This document shows positions 15,996 through 24,338 of a stretch of DNA of 46,856 nucleotides, piece by piece (the first letter of the stretch is position 1; every line of letters begins with the position of its first letter). Position numbers and translations under genes: made by a program. The notes under the pieces were generated by a model that did no database searches, was not told the DNA's origin, and saw only the letters and a program-made list of their open reading frames with translations. Source of the stretch: JAVBSC01 sp031547305. Lineage in GTDB: Bacteria > Desulfobacterota > Desulfovibrionia > Desulfovibrionales > Desulfovibrionaceae. The stretch is taken from positions 1 to 46,856 of the forward strand of contig JAVBSC010000081.1 of assembly GCA_031547305.1 (NCBI GenBank), in the 5' to 3' direction.

Positions 15996-16843
15996 TCATC
16001 AAATTGCTTTACGGCATAGCCGGCCTTATAATCGCCCCTTTCCTGGGCGGCCTGATCAGCGGACTGGACCGCCGCGTGACCGCGCGCATGCAGTCCCGCT
16101 TCGGCCCGCCCATACTCCAGCCCTTTTACGACGTACTCAAGCTCGTTGGCAAAGCGCCCATGAACCTGAACGCCTGGCTCATCCTGTGCTCCTACATGTA
16201 CCTTGCCTCCTCCGCCCTGGCCGTGCTGCTCTTCTTCATGCAGGGCGACCTTCTGCTCATCTTCTTTGTAATGACTGTGGGCGCGGTGATGCAGTGCGTG
16301 GGCGCGCTCAGCGCCCCTTCGCCTTACAGCCAGGTTGGCGCGCAGCGCGAGCTTTTGCAAATGCTGGTTTACGAGGCCCTGCTGATCGCGGTCTTCGTGG
16401 GCATAGCCCTGCAAAGCGGCTCCTTCCGCATTGACGCCATTTACGCTCTCAAGCGGCCTATTCTGTATAACCTGCCGCTGCTCTACCTGGTCCTGACCGT
16501 TGCCCTGACCATCAAACTGCGCAAGTCGCCCTTTGACATTTCCGCCAGCCAGCACGCGCACCAGGAACTTGTGCGCGGCGTGTTTACGGAATACTCCGGA
16601 CCGCAGTTGGCCATGCTGGAAGTGGCCCACTGGCTGGACGTGGTTCTGATGCTCGGCTTCTGCTCCCTGTTCTGGGCCACCAGTTGGACCGGCATGATCA
16701 TTTTGCTGGCGGTGACCTACTTTGCGGAACTGCTTGTGGACAACATCTGCGCGCGGCTCACCTGGCGCTGGATGCTTAAAAACGCCCTGGGACTCGGATT
16801 GATCCTGTCCCTGGCCAATCTCTTGTGGCTCTACGCCGGGTAA
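15992..16843 (+). CDS. echB: Ech-type hydrogenase, NuoH-like subunit B
   Basis: Integral membrane subunit (283 residues) homologous to NuoH of complex I and HycD. It has about eight hydrophobic helices and the family's cytoplasmic signatures GLISGLDRRVTARMQSRFGPP (~18-38) and SPFDISASQHAHQELVRG (~175-193), the latter a conserved loop close to the quinone-like cavity. It anchors the soluble hydrogenase arm to the membrane. The start is the GTG that overlaps the echA stop, which implies coupled translation. Confidence 0.93.
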   Translation: MIIKLLYGIAGLIIAPFLGGLISGLDRRVTARMQSRFGPPILQPFYDVLKLVGKAPMNLNAWLILCSYMYLASSALAVLLFFMQGDLLLIFFVMTVGAVMQCVGALSAPSPYSQVGAQRELLQMLVYEALLIAVFVGIALQSGSFRIDAIYALKRPILYNLPLLYLVLTVALTIKLRKSPFDISASQHAHQELVRGVFTEYSGPQLAMLEVAHWLDVVLMLGFCSLFWATSWTGMIILLAVTYFAELLVDNICARLTWRWMLKNALGLGLILSLANLLWLYAG

Positions 16844-16857
16844 AAAGGAGATCTTTT

Positions 16858-17325
16858 ATGAGCCGGATCAAAGATTGGATCAACAAAGGCCGCCTGAAGT
16901 CCCCCTGGGTGCTGCATTACGACTGCGGCTCCTGCAACGGCTGCGACATAGAGGTTCTGGCCCTCCTTACACCGCTGTACGACGTGGAGCGCTTCGGCAT
17001 CGTCAACGTGGGCAACCCCAAGCATGCGGACGTGCTCTTGGTGACCGGCACCGTCAACCATAAAAACCGCGTGGTTCTGCAAAACCTTTACGACCAGATG
17101 CCGGAACCCAAGGCCGTGGTGGCCATAGGGGCCTGCGGCCTGACCGGCGGCGTGTTTCATGACGCATATAACGTCATCGGCGGCGTGGGCAAGGTCATTC
17201 CGGTGGACGTCTACGTGCCGGGCTGTCCGCCAAAGCCGGAAGCCATGATTGACGGCGTGGTTCTGGCCCTGGAAAAAGTGAAGGAAAAACTCGGCCTCAT
17301 CCCGCCAAGCGATGAAGAAGAGTAA
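16858..17325 (+). CDS. echC: Ech-type hydrogenase small subunit
   Basis: NuoB-like small subunit (155 residues) that carries the proximal [4Fe-4S] cluster next to the [NiFe] site. The ligands are visible as SCNGCDIE (Cys26, Cys29), GACGLTGG (Cys93) and VPGCPPKPE (Cys123). The start is the ATG at 16858 after AAGGAG; the frame is open a little further upstream but no better start exists. It has no Tat signal, so the enzyme faces the cytoplasm. Confidence 0.95.
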   Translation: MSRIKDWINKGRLKSPWVLHYDCGSCNGCDIEVLALLTPLYDVERFGIVNVGNPKHADVLLVTGTVNHKNRVVLQNLYDQMPEPKAVVAIGACGLTGGVFHDAYNVIGGVGKVIPVDVYVPGCPPKPEAMIDGVVLALEKVKEKLGLIPPSDEEE

Positions 17326-17335
17326 GGAGTTATGC

Positions 17336-17725
17336 ATGTTTGAGGCACAACCGATAAAACTTGAAGAAGTGCGCTCCACGGCGGAAGAAATGCAGGCCGG
17401 CGGCTGGCGCCTGATCACCCTGAGCGCCGTGGCCCTGCCGAACGATCAGTTTGACATTTTCTACCACTATGACCGCAACCTGGAAATGAAGCACTTCCGC
17501 CTGCAAATCCCAAAGGGCACACTGGTCCCAAGCATATCGCCGGTCTACTTCTGCGCCCTGCTGGTGGAAAACGAATGCCGGGATCTGTTCGACATTACCT
17601 TTGACGGACTGATCCTGGACTTCAACCGCAGCTTGTATCTCACGGAGCGTATGGCTTCCAAGGAAGCGCCGTTCTGTAAGATAACCACTTACCAGAAGCC
17701 GAAAAGCAGAGGTGCCAGATCATGA
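17336..17725 (+). CDS. echD: Ech-type hydrogenase subunit D
   Basis: NuoC-like 129-residue soluble subunit that connects the catalytic pair to the membrane part. The sequence contains a GWRLITLSAVALPNDQFDIFYHYD block and IPKGTLVPSISPVYFCALLVENECRDLFDITFDGL, which match the 30-kDa subunit pattern. The start is the ATG at 17336 with AAGGAG seven bases upstream; an ATG four bases before is out of frame. It overlaps echE by ATGA. Confidence 0.88.
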   Translation: MFEAQPIKLEEVRSTAEEMQAGGWRLITLSAVALPNDQFDIFYHYDRNLEMKHFRLQIPKGTLVPSISPVYFCALLVENECRDLFDITFDGLILDFNRSLYLTERMASKEAPFCKITTYQKPKSRGARS

Positions 17726-18798
17726 GCCGTACAATAATACCCTTTGGACCGCAGCACCCGGTGCTGCCGGAACCACTGCACCTGAAGCTGGTGGTGGAAG
17801 ACGAAACCGTTGTGGAGGCCGTGCCGGCCTTGGGTTACGTGCACCGCGGCCTGGAAGGTCTGGCCACCAAGCGCGATTACAACCAGATGGTTTATGTGGT
17901 GGAGCGCGTATGCGGCATCTGCTCCTGCATCCACGCCCTGTGCTACTGCGAAGCCATTGAAGGCTTGATGGGCCTTAAGGTCCCGCCGCGCGGCCAGTAC
18001 CTGCGGATCATCTGGTCCGAGCTGCACCGCATGCACAGCCACCTGCTCTGGCTGGGCCTGTTCGCGGACGGCTTCGGCTTTGAAAGCCTGTTCATGGCCC
18101 TGTGGAAGGTCCGCGAGCGGGTCATGAACATCAACGAAGCCACGGCCGGCAACCGGGTGATCATCTCCACCAACGTTGTGGGCGGCACGCGCTACGATAT
18201 GGACAAGGAAAAACTGTCCATGATCCGCAAGGAACTCAACATAATCGAGCAGGAACTCAAGCCGCTGCTGGAAACAATGCGCCGCGACTACAGCATCAAG
18301 CAGCGCACCGTGGGCAAGGGTGTGCTCACCAAGGAACAGGCCTATGTGCTTGGCGCGGTCGGCCCCACCCTGCGCGGCTCCGGCTGGGCTCAGGACGCCC
18401 GCCAGCTCAAGTACGAAGCCTTTGCTGACATCGACTTCGAGCCCGTGGTATACACGGACGGCGACAGTTACGCCCGTACCATGGTCCGCTTTGACGAAAC
18501 CATGCAGTCCATTGATCTGATACGTCAGTGCCTGGCCCGCATCCCGGCGGGTGAAACCGTCCTCAAACCCACCGGCATGCCTAAAGGGGAAATCACCACC
18601 CGCGTGGAGCAGCCCAGGGGAGAGCTATTCTATTACGTGAAGTGCGACGGCACCAGAATACCCAATCGGGTGCGCATACGCACCCCAACATTCGCCAATA
18701 TCCCACCCCTGCTGGCCATGCTGCCGGGAGCGGACCTGGCGGACGTGCCGGTCGTCACCCTGAGCATAGACCCCTGCATCAGCTGCACGGAAAGGTAG
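17722..18798 (+). CDS. echE: Ech-type [NiFe] hydrogenase large subunit
   Basis: Catalytic subunit (358 residues) with the [NiFe] site. Two Cys come from RVCGICSCIH (Cys64, Cys67; His71) and two from DPCISCTER (Cys352, Cys355). The protein ends three residues after the last ligand, so there is no C-terminal peptide to be cut off by a maturation protease, which agrees with what is known for EchE and CooH types. It reduces protons with electrons from ferredoxin, or the reverse. The hyp maturation genes are not in this window. Confidence 0.96.
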   Translation: MSRTIIPFGPQHPVLPEPLHLKLVVEDETVVEAVPALGYVHRGLEGLATKRDYNQMVYVVERVCGICSCIHALCYCEAIEGLMGLKVPPRGQYLRIIWSELHRMHSHLLWLGLFADGFGFESLFMALWKVRERVMNINEATAGNRVIISTNVVGGTRYDMDKEKLSMIRKELNIIEQELKPLLETMRRDYSIKQRTVGKGVLTKEQAYVLGAVGPTLRGSGWAQDARQLKYEAFADIDFEPVVYTDGDSYARTMVRFDETMQSIDLIRQCLARIPAGETVLKPTGMPKGEITTRVEQPRGELFYYVKCDGTRIPNRVRIRTPTFANIPPLLAMLPGADLADVPVVTLSIDPCISCTER

Positions 18799-18809
18799 GA
18801 GGCGCAACC

Positions 18810-19223
18810 ATGTTCATGAGCAAAACCATTCTGGGCAACCTGATCCGCAAGTATTCCACGCGGCTGCACCCCACGGAGCAGCGCGTACTGCCGGACGCCT
18901 TCCGGGGCCGCTTCAAATTCGCTATTGACAAATGCATCATGTGCCGGGCCTGCGTGCTCAAATGCCCCACCGGCTGCATCCGCATCGAGCCGGAAATTGG
19001 CCTATGGGAACGCGAAGTCATGGCCTGCCTGTACTGCGGCGTGTGCGCCGACGTCTGCCCCACCGGCTGCATAACCATGACCAACGTCTACCGGCCGCCC
19101 ATAACCAAAACTGAGCAACTGCGCTTTATGTGCCCGCCGCGCAAGGTCAAGAAGGGCACCAAGGAAGTGAACCCCGCCGCCATGCACCCGGACGGCGAGG
19201 ATATTAGAAAAGAAGAAGATTAA
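18810..19223 (+). CDS. echF: Ech-type hydrogenase ferredoxin subunit
   Basis: NuoI-like 137-residue subunit with two [4Fe-4S] motifs: CIMCRACVLKCPTGC (Cys42, 45, 48, 52) and CLYCGVCADVCPTGC (Cys73, 76, 79, 83). It takes electrons from soluble ferredoxin. The C-terminal ~40 residues are charged and have no cluster. The ATG at 18810 is chosen because AGGAGG lies seven bases before it. It is the last gene of the operon; a strong hairpin follows. Confidence 0.95.
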   Translation: MFMSKTILGNLIRKYSTRLHPTEQRVLPDAFRGRFKFAIDKCIMCRACVLKCPTGCIRIEPEIGLWEREVMACLYCGVCADVCPTGCITMTNVYRPPITKTEQLRFMCPPRKVKKGTKEVNPAAMHPDGEDIRKEED

Positions 19224-19232
19224 TCAGTCCCA

Positions 19233-19281
19233 AAATAATCAAGGTCCGGCAGGCTTGTGAGCCGCCGGACCTTGATTATTT
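19233..19281. terminator. Bidirectional terminator between echF and the next, convergent gene
   Basis: A perfect 18-bp stem (AAATAATCAAGGTCCGGC with its complement at 19264-19281) and a 13-base loop. The stem ends in A/T runs on both sides, so it can stop the ech transcript and the opposing one. Confidence 0.9.
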
Positions 19282-19299
19282 GTGGCGCGGTCGCGCCGG

Positions 19300-19791
19300 T
19301 TACAGGTAATCGCCCCGGTTAAACTTGAAGGTTTCCGTAACGGCAAGCACATCAAGCTCGTTAACCAGTGCGGCAAGATCGGGGCTGCGGGAAGCCAGGT
19401 CCGGAACACCGGCTTTTATGCCGGCTATCTCCTTGCTCATGCCGCTCAGCATTCCGTAAGCGGCGCGCAAGTCCGCTCCGCCAGCCTTGGACAGTTCCGC
19501 GCCATAGGATTCCAACTGCGAAAACAATCCGTCCAGGCGCCCGGCGGTGGACCGGAGAAGGCCGTCCTCCAAAGAGAGCTCAGGGGTTTCCGCCGGCGTC
19601 TCCAAAATCAGGGGAGCCGCCGCCGGATTGATTCCAGCCTTCTGCATGGCCGCAAAAGCCAGATCCTGAGCCCCTTCCGCGTTCAGCTTGTCTGAAAAGA
19701 GGGACTCAAAACCTTCCGTTCCGATCTTGTTTTTCCTGCGGGCCGGGTCCTGCTGGTGCAGGGCCTGTAATTGGTCATTGGTAATCTTCAT
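19300..19791 (-). CDS. Uncharacterised protein
   Basis: A 163-residue protein that I cannot place in a named family. It is soluble, without a signal peptide, with a helical N-terminal part (NDQLQALHQQDPARRKNK), a Pro/Ala/Glu-rich middle (~60-78) and a helical C-terminal half. The C-terminus (ELDVLAVTETFKFNRGDYL) looks conserved in character, with charged and aromatic residues at the very end. The modest ribosome-binding sequence GGGGGCGGA precedes the ATG. It converges on ech and shares its terminator. Similarity in style to flagellar or secretion accessory proteins is only an impression. Confidence 0.6.
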   Translation of the reverse strand: MKITNDQLQALHQQDPARRKNKIGTEGFESLFSDKLNAEGAQDLAFAAMQKAGINPAAAPLILETPAETPELSLEDGLLRSTAGRLDGLFSQLESYGAELSKAGGADLRAAYGMLSGMSKEIAGIKAGVPDLASRSPDLAALVNELDVLAVTETFKFNRGDYL

Positions 19792-20096
19792 TCCGCCCCC
19801 AGGGTTAGTGGTTTGCCTGTTATAAGCAAAAAGCCTGCCAAAAAGTCTAGACTATTTCTATATAGTAATATCAGTATGTTATACGCAGTCGACTTTAAAA
19901 AGGCCCGGCATTTTCTGCCCCCGGGCAAACTGTTCCCGGCAAAACCCGCCACCCTGGCCCATCTGTAGCGCCTTTTTTTCCGCCCGGCCAGCGGCCGGGC
20001 TTTAAAGGAAGTTTGGCTGGCTGATGACTCCCACAAGCCCCCTGGCAGCGGCGTAACGCCAGACAGGGGCTTGAGGCGGCAGCCCTAATCATTTTG
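19792..20096. other. Gap with two hairpins, no credible gene
   Basis: Holds two GC-rich inverted repeats: GCCCGGCCAGCGGCCGGGC around 19982-20000, and CAAGCCCC-CTGGC with GCCAG-A-CAGGGGCTTG at 20033-20073. The second lies just past the cobU stop and may end that transcript although no T-run follows. A short AT-rich piece around 19.85-19.90 kb is the likely promoter for the leftward uncharacterised gene. Confidence 0.4.
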
Positions 20097-20636
20097 CTAA
20101 ATTTTTCCTTTAAGGACCATGGGCAGGCCGCTGACCATGAGCGCGGCGTGGTCGGCCGAGCGGGCAGCCCGCTGGTTGAGCAGCCCCAGAAGATCCCGGA
20201 ATCTCCGGCCGGAGCGGTGTTCCGGCACCAGGCCCAGTCCGACCTCGTTGCTCACCAGAGCCGCCGGCACGGGCAGGCTGCGCAGGACTTCCAGGCCGCT
20301 GGCAAAGCAGTCCAAAATAGGCGCGTCATCCCGGCAAAGCTCCATGCAGGCGGCGGCCCACATACCCAGGCAATCCAGCAGGATCACCCCGCCCAGCCCG
20401 GCGGCCCGGCGCAGGTAGTCCGGCAGGGCCAGAGCCTCTGGCATGGGCAGCTCCAAGGTGACCCAGGACGGTCCGCGCTCCGACTGGTGCCTGCGCACCC
20501 GTTCCAGCATTTCCTCGTCATCAGGCTGCGCCGTGGCCAAAAATACCCGCGTCGCGGATCGGCCTTCCGCCCAGCGCAGAGCCTGGACGCTCTTGCCGCT
20601 ACGGCAGCCGCCGGTGCAAAAAAAGATCTCCGCCAT
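20097..20636 (-). CDS. cobU: Adenosylcobinamide kinase / adenosylcobinamide-phosphate guanylyltransferase
   Basis: Bifunctional enzyme of the cobalamin nucleotide-loop pathway: it phosphorylates adenosylcobinamide and then transfers GMP to it. The P-loop is FFCTGGCRSGKSVQALRWAE (residues 5-24); later blocks typical of CobU are VTLELPMPEAL, VILLDCLGMWAA and LVSNEVGLGLVPEH. The start is the ATG at 20636, where GGAGGAGG precedes it and the length becomes 179 residues, close to the E. coli enzyme; an upstream start in the same frame would add 31 residues running into the repeat. No other cob gene is adjacent. The 5' flank is a palindromic repeat shared with the feoB end. Confidence 0.93.
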   Translation of the reverse strand: MAEIFFCTGGCRSGKSVQALRWAEGRSATRVFLATAQPDDEEMLERVRRHQSERGPSWVTLELPMPEALALPDYLRRAAGLGGVILLDCLGMWAAACMELCRDDAPILDCFASGLEVLRSLPVPAALVSNEVGLGLVPEHRSGRRFRDLLGLLNQRAARSADHAALMVSGLPMVLKGKI

Positions 20637-20699
20637 GCCTACCTCCTCCCCCCTTGTAATACATTTGCGCCCGCTGTCCAATCTGGTTTTATCCGCGAG

Positions 20700-20806
20700 A
20701 TTCCCCCCCCAGGCTCCCTGGACCCGCAACTAACGGCGCCGTTATTCCACATTACGGAATAACGGCGCCGTTAAATGAGTCTGGGGCCTAAGCCCCTGGT
20801 TCTCGA
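20700..20806. repeat. Intergenic palindromic repeat, copy C
   Basis: A perfect 18-bp inverted repeat (20731-20748 with 20756-20773, 7-base loop ACATTAC), preceded by CCCGCAACTAACG and followed by TTAAATG, then CTGGGGCCTAAGCCCCTGG, another hairpin. Order and flanks match copy B at 12.3 kb. It lies directly behind feoB and may act as its terminator. Confidence 0.7.
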
Positions 20807-20820
20807 CTCGACGACTTCAA

Positions 20821-23244
20821 TTAAATCATCAAACGTCCTGCCTGATAGACGGCCACAGCGGCGGCGTAGGCCAGAAGGGTGTTGAAGACCACGCTGAAGC
20901 CGGCCCATTTCCAGGAGCCGGATTCCCTGGCGATGACAACCACGGTGACGAAGCAGGGGGCGTAAAGGAGCACGAAGACGATCAGGGCGGCGGCGTTGGC
21001 CTTGCTCCAGCCCGGATCCTGGCTGATGCGCTCGGCCAGGGGCGCGGCGTCTTCCGCGTCCACTTCGCCCAGGGAATAGGCGGTGCCCAGGGTGGAAACT
21101 ATGACTTCCTTGGCCGCTATGCCGCCCACCAGGGCGATGTTGGTGCGCCAGTCAAAGCCGGCCGGAGCGGTGACGACTTCAAGAGCCTGCCCGATGCGCC
21201 CGGCCATGGAGTAATCCAGGCGAGCGGCGGCTTCCTCGTTGTCCACTTCGGCCAGGGCCTCGTCTTTGGGGCTGGGGGCGGCTTCGCCGGATTCATTTTC
21301 GGAAGCCTCAGACTTGGCAACGGCCGCCCCTTCAGTTGCTTCGGGCTTGGCGGCGGATTCGCCTTCGGCGGCGTCAACGGCGGCCTGGGGCGCGGCGGCT
21401 TCATCCTTGTACTGTTCTTCTATGGCCGCTCTTTTGCTTTCAAAAACTTCCGCCTGGTCTGCCGGCAGAGCCGGAAATTTCATGGCCGCCCAAAGCAGGA
21501 TGGATACGGCCAGAATGACCGTGCCGGCCTTTTTGATATACTGCCAGGTGCGTTCCCAGGTGTGGATGAGCACGCCGCGCAAGGTTGGCGTGCGGTAGGG
21601 GGGCAGTTCCATGACGAACGGCGTGGCCGGTCCCTTGATCAGGGTGGAGCGCAGGAACAGGGCCACCAGAAGGGCGACGACCCAGGCCACCAAAGAGATC
21701 AGGAACATGGTCCCGGCTTCATGCTGCGGGAAGAACACCCCCACCAGGAGCAGAAACACCGGCAGTTTGGCTCCGCAGGTCATGTAGGGCACGGTGAGCA
21801 GGGTGGCCAGCTTTTCTCTGGGGCTGCGCAGGGTGCGGGCGGCCATGACGCCGGGAACGGCGCAGCCGCCGGCAATGCCGCCGGAGACAATAAATGGCAT
21901 GACCGAGCAGCCGTGCAGGCCAAAGGCCCGGAAAACCCGGTCCAGCATATAGGCCACGCGGGCCATGTAGCCGCTGTCCTCCAATATGGCGATCAACAGG
22001 AACATGATGAGAATGAGCGGCACAAAGCCCATCACTCCTCCCACGCCGTCAATCACCCCGGAAACGACCAGCGACTTGAGCAGGCCTTCCGCCATATGGG
22101 CGGAAGCCAGATCCCCCAGCCAGCCGAACAGATCCCCCAGCCAGCCCATGGGAATTTCGCCCAGGGTGAAGGTGATTTTGTAAATGGCGTAAAGCACGCC
22201 CAGCATGATCAGCGGACCAAGGAGGCGGTTGGTGAGCACTTTGTCAGCCTTGTCCGAGGCGGCGATCCTTTCCTGGGCCTCGTCCCGGACGGCCAGGACC
22301 CCCTGGCGCAGGATGGAGGAGATGAAGCCGTAGCGGTAGTCCGCAATCACCGCTTCCGGGTAGGTGCCGAATGTTTTGGACAAATGCTCGGAGCAATCCT
22401 TTACCAGGCCTTCCAGTTGCGCGCTCAGTGCCGCATCGACGGACCGCCCCTGGGAGCGGATGTCCGTATCGTTTTCCAAATATTTCAGAGCGATCCAGCG
22501 GGCCGGATAATATTTAGTCAGAAAGGAAGCCTGCTCGATCTTTTCGGCCATCTCCGCCAGCACAGGATCAAGATCCGGACCGTAGGAGATGTTCAGCAGA
22601 CGGCAGGGAAATTTCCCGGGACGCGCGCCTTCGTGATGCTGTTCCTCAACATGGCCGTGCTCTTCGTGCAGTTGACGGATGGCCTTGCCGTCAAGCGGCG
22701 CGTGCGGGAAGGTCATGCCCCGGCTCTCGTGCCTGCGGCGCAGTTCAGCCAGTTTGGCGGCCTGTTCCAGGGCGGTTTCCAGCCCCTGGCCGCTCCGGGC
22801 CACCGTGGGCACCACAGGCACCCCCAAAAGTTCCGAAAGGCGTTCCGGGTTTATTTTAATGCCCTGGGCATGGGCTTCATCCATCATGTTCAAAGCCACC
22901 AGCACCGGCAGACCCATCTCCATAATCTGGACCACCAGGTACAGGTTGCGCTCCAGAGCGCTGGAGTTGACTATGTCGATCACGCAATCCGGCTGCTCTT
23001 CCACCAGCACCCGCCGGGCCACCACTTCCTCCTGGGAATAGGCGGTCAGGGAATACGTGCCGGGCAAGTCCACGATTTTGATATCCTGGCCGTGCAGATG
23101 CGCTATACCGTCTTTTTTTTCCACGGTTATGCCCGGGTAGTTGCCCACGTGCTGCCTGGCTCCGGTGTAGCGGTTAAAAGCCGTTGTTTTGCCGGAGTTA
23201 GGGTTGCCCGCAAGGGCCATGACTATCTGCCTGCTCTGGTTCAT
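20821..23244 (-). CDS. feoB: Ferrous iron transport protein B
   Basis: Inner-membrane Fe(II) transporter, 807 residues. The N-terminal G domain shows G1 GNPNSGKT (13-20), G3 DLPGTYS (~59) and G4 NMMD (~120), then a helical GDI-like domain, then the membrane part with the two Gate motifs (FVPLILIMFLLIAILEDSGYMARVAY; CAVPGVMAARTL; YMTCGAKLPV). Unusual: an Ala/Glu/Ser-rich insert of about 60 residues (~607-670) interrupts the C-terminal membrane half, and a short His-rich stretch (HEEHGHVEEQHHEG, ~197-210) lies in the soluble part and could bind metal. Downstream of feoA, last gene of the feo operon. Confidence 0.97.
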   Translation of the reverse strand: MNQSRQIVMALAGNPNSGKTTAFNRYTGARQHVGNYPGITVEKKDGIAHLHGQDIKIVDLPGTYSLTAYSQEEVVARRVLVEEQPDCVIDIVNSSALERNLYLVVQIMEMGLPVLVALNMMDEAHAQGIKINPERLSELLGVPVVPTVARSGQGLETALEQAAKLAELRRRHESRGMTFPHAPLDGKAIRQLHEEHGHVEEQHHEGARPGKFPCRLLNISYGPDLDPVLAEMAEKIEQASFLTKYYPARWIALKYLENDTDIRSQGRSVDAALSAQLEGLVKDCSEHLSKTFGTYPEAVIADYRYGFISSILRQGVLAVRDEAQERIAASDKADKVLTNRLLGPLIMLGVLYAIYKITFTLGEIPMGWLGDLFGWLGDLASAHMAEGLLKSLVVSGVIDGVGGVMGFVPLILIMFLLIAILEDSGYMARVAYMLDRVFRAFGLHGCSVMPFIVSGGIAGGCAVPGVMAARTLRSPREKLATLLTVPYMTCGAKLPVFLLLVGVFFPQHEAGTMFLISLVAWVVALLVALFLRSTLIKGPATPFVMELPPYRTPTLRGVLIHTWERTWQYIKKAGTVILAVSILLWAAMKFPALPADQAEVFESKRAAIEEQYKDEAAAPQAAVDAAEGESAAKPEATEGAAVAKSEASENESGEAAPSPKDEALAEVDNEEAAARLDYSMAGRIGQALEVVTAPAGFDWRTNIALVGGIAAKEVIVSTLGTAYSLGEVDAEDAAPLAERISQDPGWSKANAAALIVFVLLYAPCFVTVVVIARESGSWKWAGFSVVFNTLLAYAAAVAVYQAGRLMI

Positions 23245-23390
23245 GAACTCTCCTGGGTAAATTTCTTTTGAGAATAATTATCCATCATTAAGTATAAAAA
23301 CGCACCCGCAACCATGTGAAATAGCAGTTGGCGCCTAACCCGTTTTCCGGGTCGTTTCCAAAAAGATGCATTTTTCTCCTGGCAAAGAAA

Positions 23391-23447
23391 CACCGATTCC
23401 CGGCCGGGGATAGCACCTCGATTGTGCGGCCATGGCCCGGAATCGGC
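23391..23447 (-). other. Hairpin in the feoA-feoB gap
   Basis: The 248-base gap between feoA and feoB holds an imperfect long inverted repeat (CCGATTCC...GGAATCGG outer arms, GGCC inner arms). It may be an mRNA processing or attenuation element, or a repeat. No T-run follows, so full termination is unlikely. Confidence 0.35.
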
Positions 23448-23492
23448 GCCTGACGCGAGCCAGGGTGTAAAAAGACACCTTTGTGGCCCCTC

Positions 23493-23729
23493 TTACAACA
23501 GGGAAACCGTAATGTAATCCGCTTCGTTGTTGCGCAGAGAAAGAGTAAAGCCCTTAAGACGCAGGGCCACCGGGTCTTTAAGCGGGGCGCGGCCCACAAT
23601 AGCCACTTCAGCGCCGGGCACCAGGCCCATGTCGCGGATGCGCCGCCCCAGTTCGCCTTCGGCCTTTATAGTGGCGATTTTCGCGCGCTGCCCCTCCTGA
23701 AGGGAGCGCAAGGGAATTGCTTCTAGCAT
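23493..23729 (-). CDS. feoA: Ferrous iron transport protein A
   Basis: A 78-residue SH3-like cytoplasmic protein that supports FeoB. It starts with LEAIPLRSLQEGQRAKI and has the conserved GELGRRIRDMGLVPGAEV and LRLKGFTLSLRNNEADYI blocks of the family. AAAGGA precedes the ATG. It is third in the leftward feo operon. Confidence 0.94.
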   Translation of the reverse strand: MLEAIPLRSLQEGQRAKIATIKAEGELGRRIRDMGLVPGAEVAIVGRAPLKDPVALRLKGFTLSLRNNEADYITVSLL

Positions 23730-23779
23730 GGTTGTTCCTTTTGAATTTAATATTCAATATCAACAAAAATACAAAAAAA

Positions 23780-23959
23780 TTATTTGCAGGACCCGCCGCA
23801 ACCGCAGCAGGAATCATTCTTTTTTCCCGCTTCCTTCAGCCCGCCAGAGCACTCGGAAGAGCACCCGCAGCCGCAGGAACCGCCCTTGCTGCGAAAACGC
23901 AGAACCAGATAACCGGCCGCGGCCACAACAATGACAAATATCAGCACGTTTTCCAACAT
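23780..23959 (-). CDS. FeoB-associated Cys-rich membrane protein
   Basis: A 59-residue protein with one N-terminal transmembrane helix (ENVLIFVIVVAAAGYLVL), a short basic linker (RFRSKGG) and a Cys/Gly-rich tail with eight to nine Cys (CGCGCSSEC, CCGCGGSC). Small proteins of this design are known next to feoAB (FeoB_associated type) and may take the place of FeoC. The Cys-rich tail would face the cytoplasm and could bind Fe or an Fe-S cluster. The start is ATG 23959 because AAGGAG stands upstream; a GTG 18 bases earlier overlaps that site. Confidence 0.85.
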   Translation of the reverse strand: MLENVLIFVIVVAAAGYLVLRFRSKGGSCGCGCSSECSGGLKEAGKKNDSCCGCGGSCK

Positions 23960-23979
23960 AAAACCACTCTCCTTCACCG

Positions 23980-24282
23980 CTATACCTTGCCTTCCGTTTG
24001 GGCCTTATTGCCCCGTGCCGCGCCGCCACTACGGAGTGCTCCGTCAGTTTCGCCAGCCGGCTCGCAAAACACGTTTCCCGCAATGCCGGAGCAGAGCACC
24101 AAGCTGCATTCGCGCACCTGCACGCAACAGTTGCCGTCGCCGGCCTGCTTGACCTTTAGCTCGACGCCCGGCGTAATGCCTAAAGAACACAAGCGGCCCA
24201 ACTCTTTGCACGCGCCATTAAGAGAGCACACCCGCACTGTGCTGCCGGAAGGCATATCCAGCAAAGTTCTGGGGGGGATCAT
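23980..24282 (-). CDS. FeoA-like protein (second copy)
   Basis: First gene of the feo operon, 100 residues. The FeoA pattern is visible in LLDMPSGSTVRVCSLNGACKELGRLCSLGITPGVELKV and LVLCSGIAGNVFCEP. Unlike the other FeoA in this operon, it is rich in Cys (seven) and has a ~30-residue Gly/Ala-rich tail. The start is ATG 24282 (GAGGAG upstream); the frame runs further up but would overlap the Fur-box candidate. Two FeoA-type proteins with one FeoB are common in sulfate reducers. Confidence 0.85.
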   Translation of the reverse strand: MIPPRTLLDMPSGSTVRVCSLNGACKELGRLCSLGITPGVELKVKQAGDGNCCVQVRECSLVLCSGIAGNVFCEPAGETDGALRSGGAARGNKAQTEGKV

Positions 24283-24338
24283 AAATTCTCCTCGCGGCAC
24301 TTGGGCTGACCTTGGCCTGCGGCTTACTATGGTCAACA

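Noticed and set aside
18780..18798. Possible truncation of the Ech large subunit because nothing follows DPCISCTER
   Set aside because: Ech and Coo-type large subunits are known to end here; the protein is complete.
21562..23271. A 569-codon open frame opposite feoB
   Set aside because: Antisense shadow; Gln/His/Gly-rich translation without domain character, fully covered by feoB.
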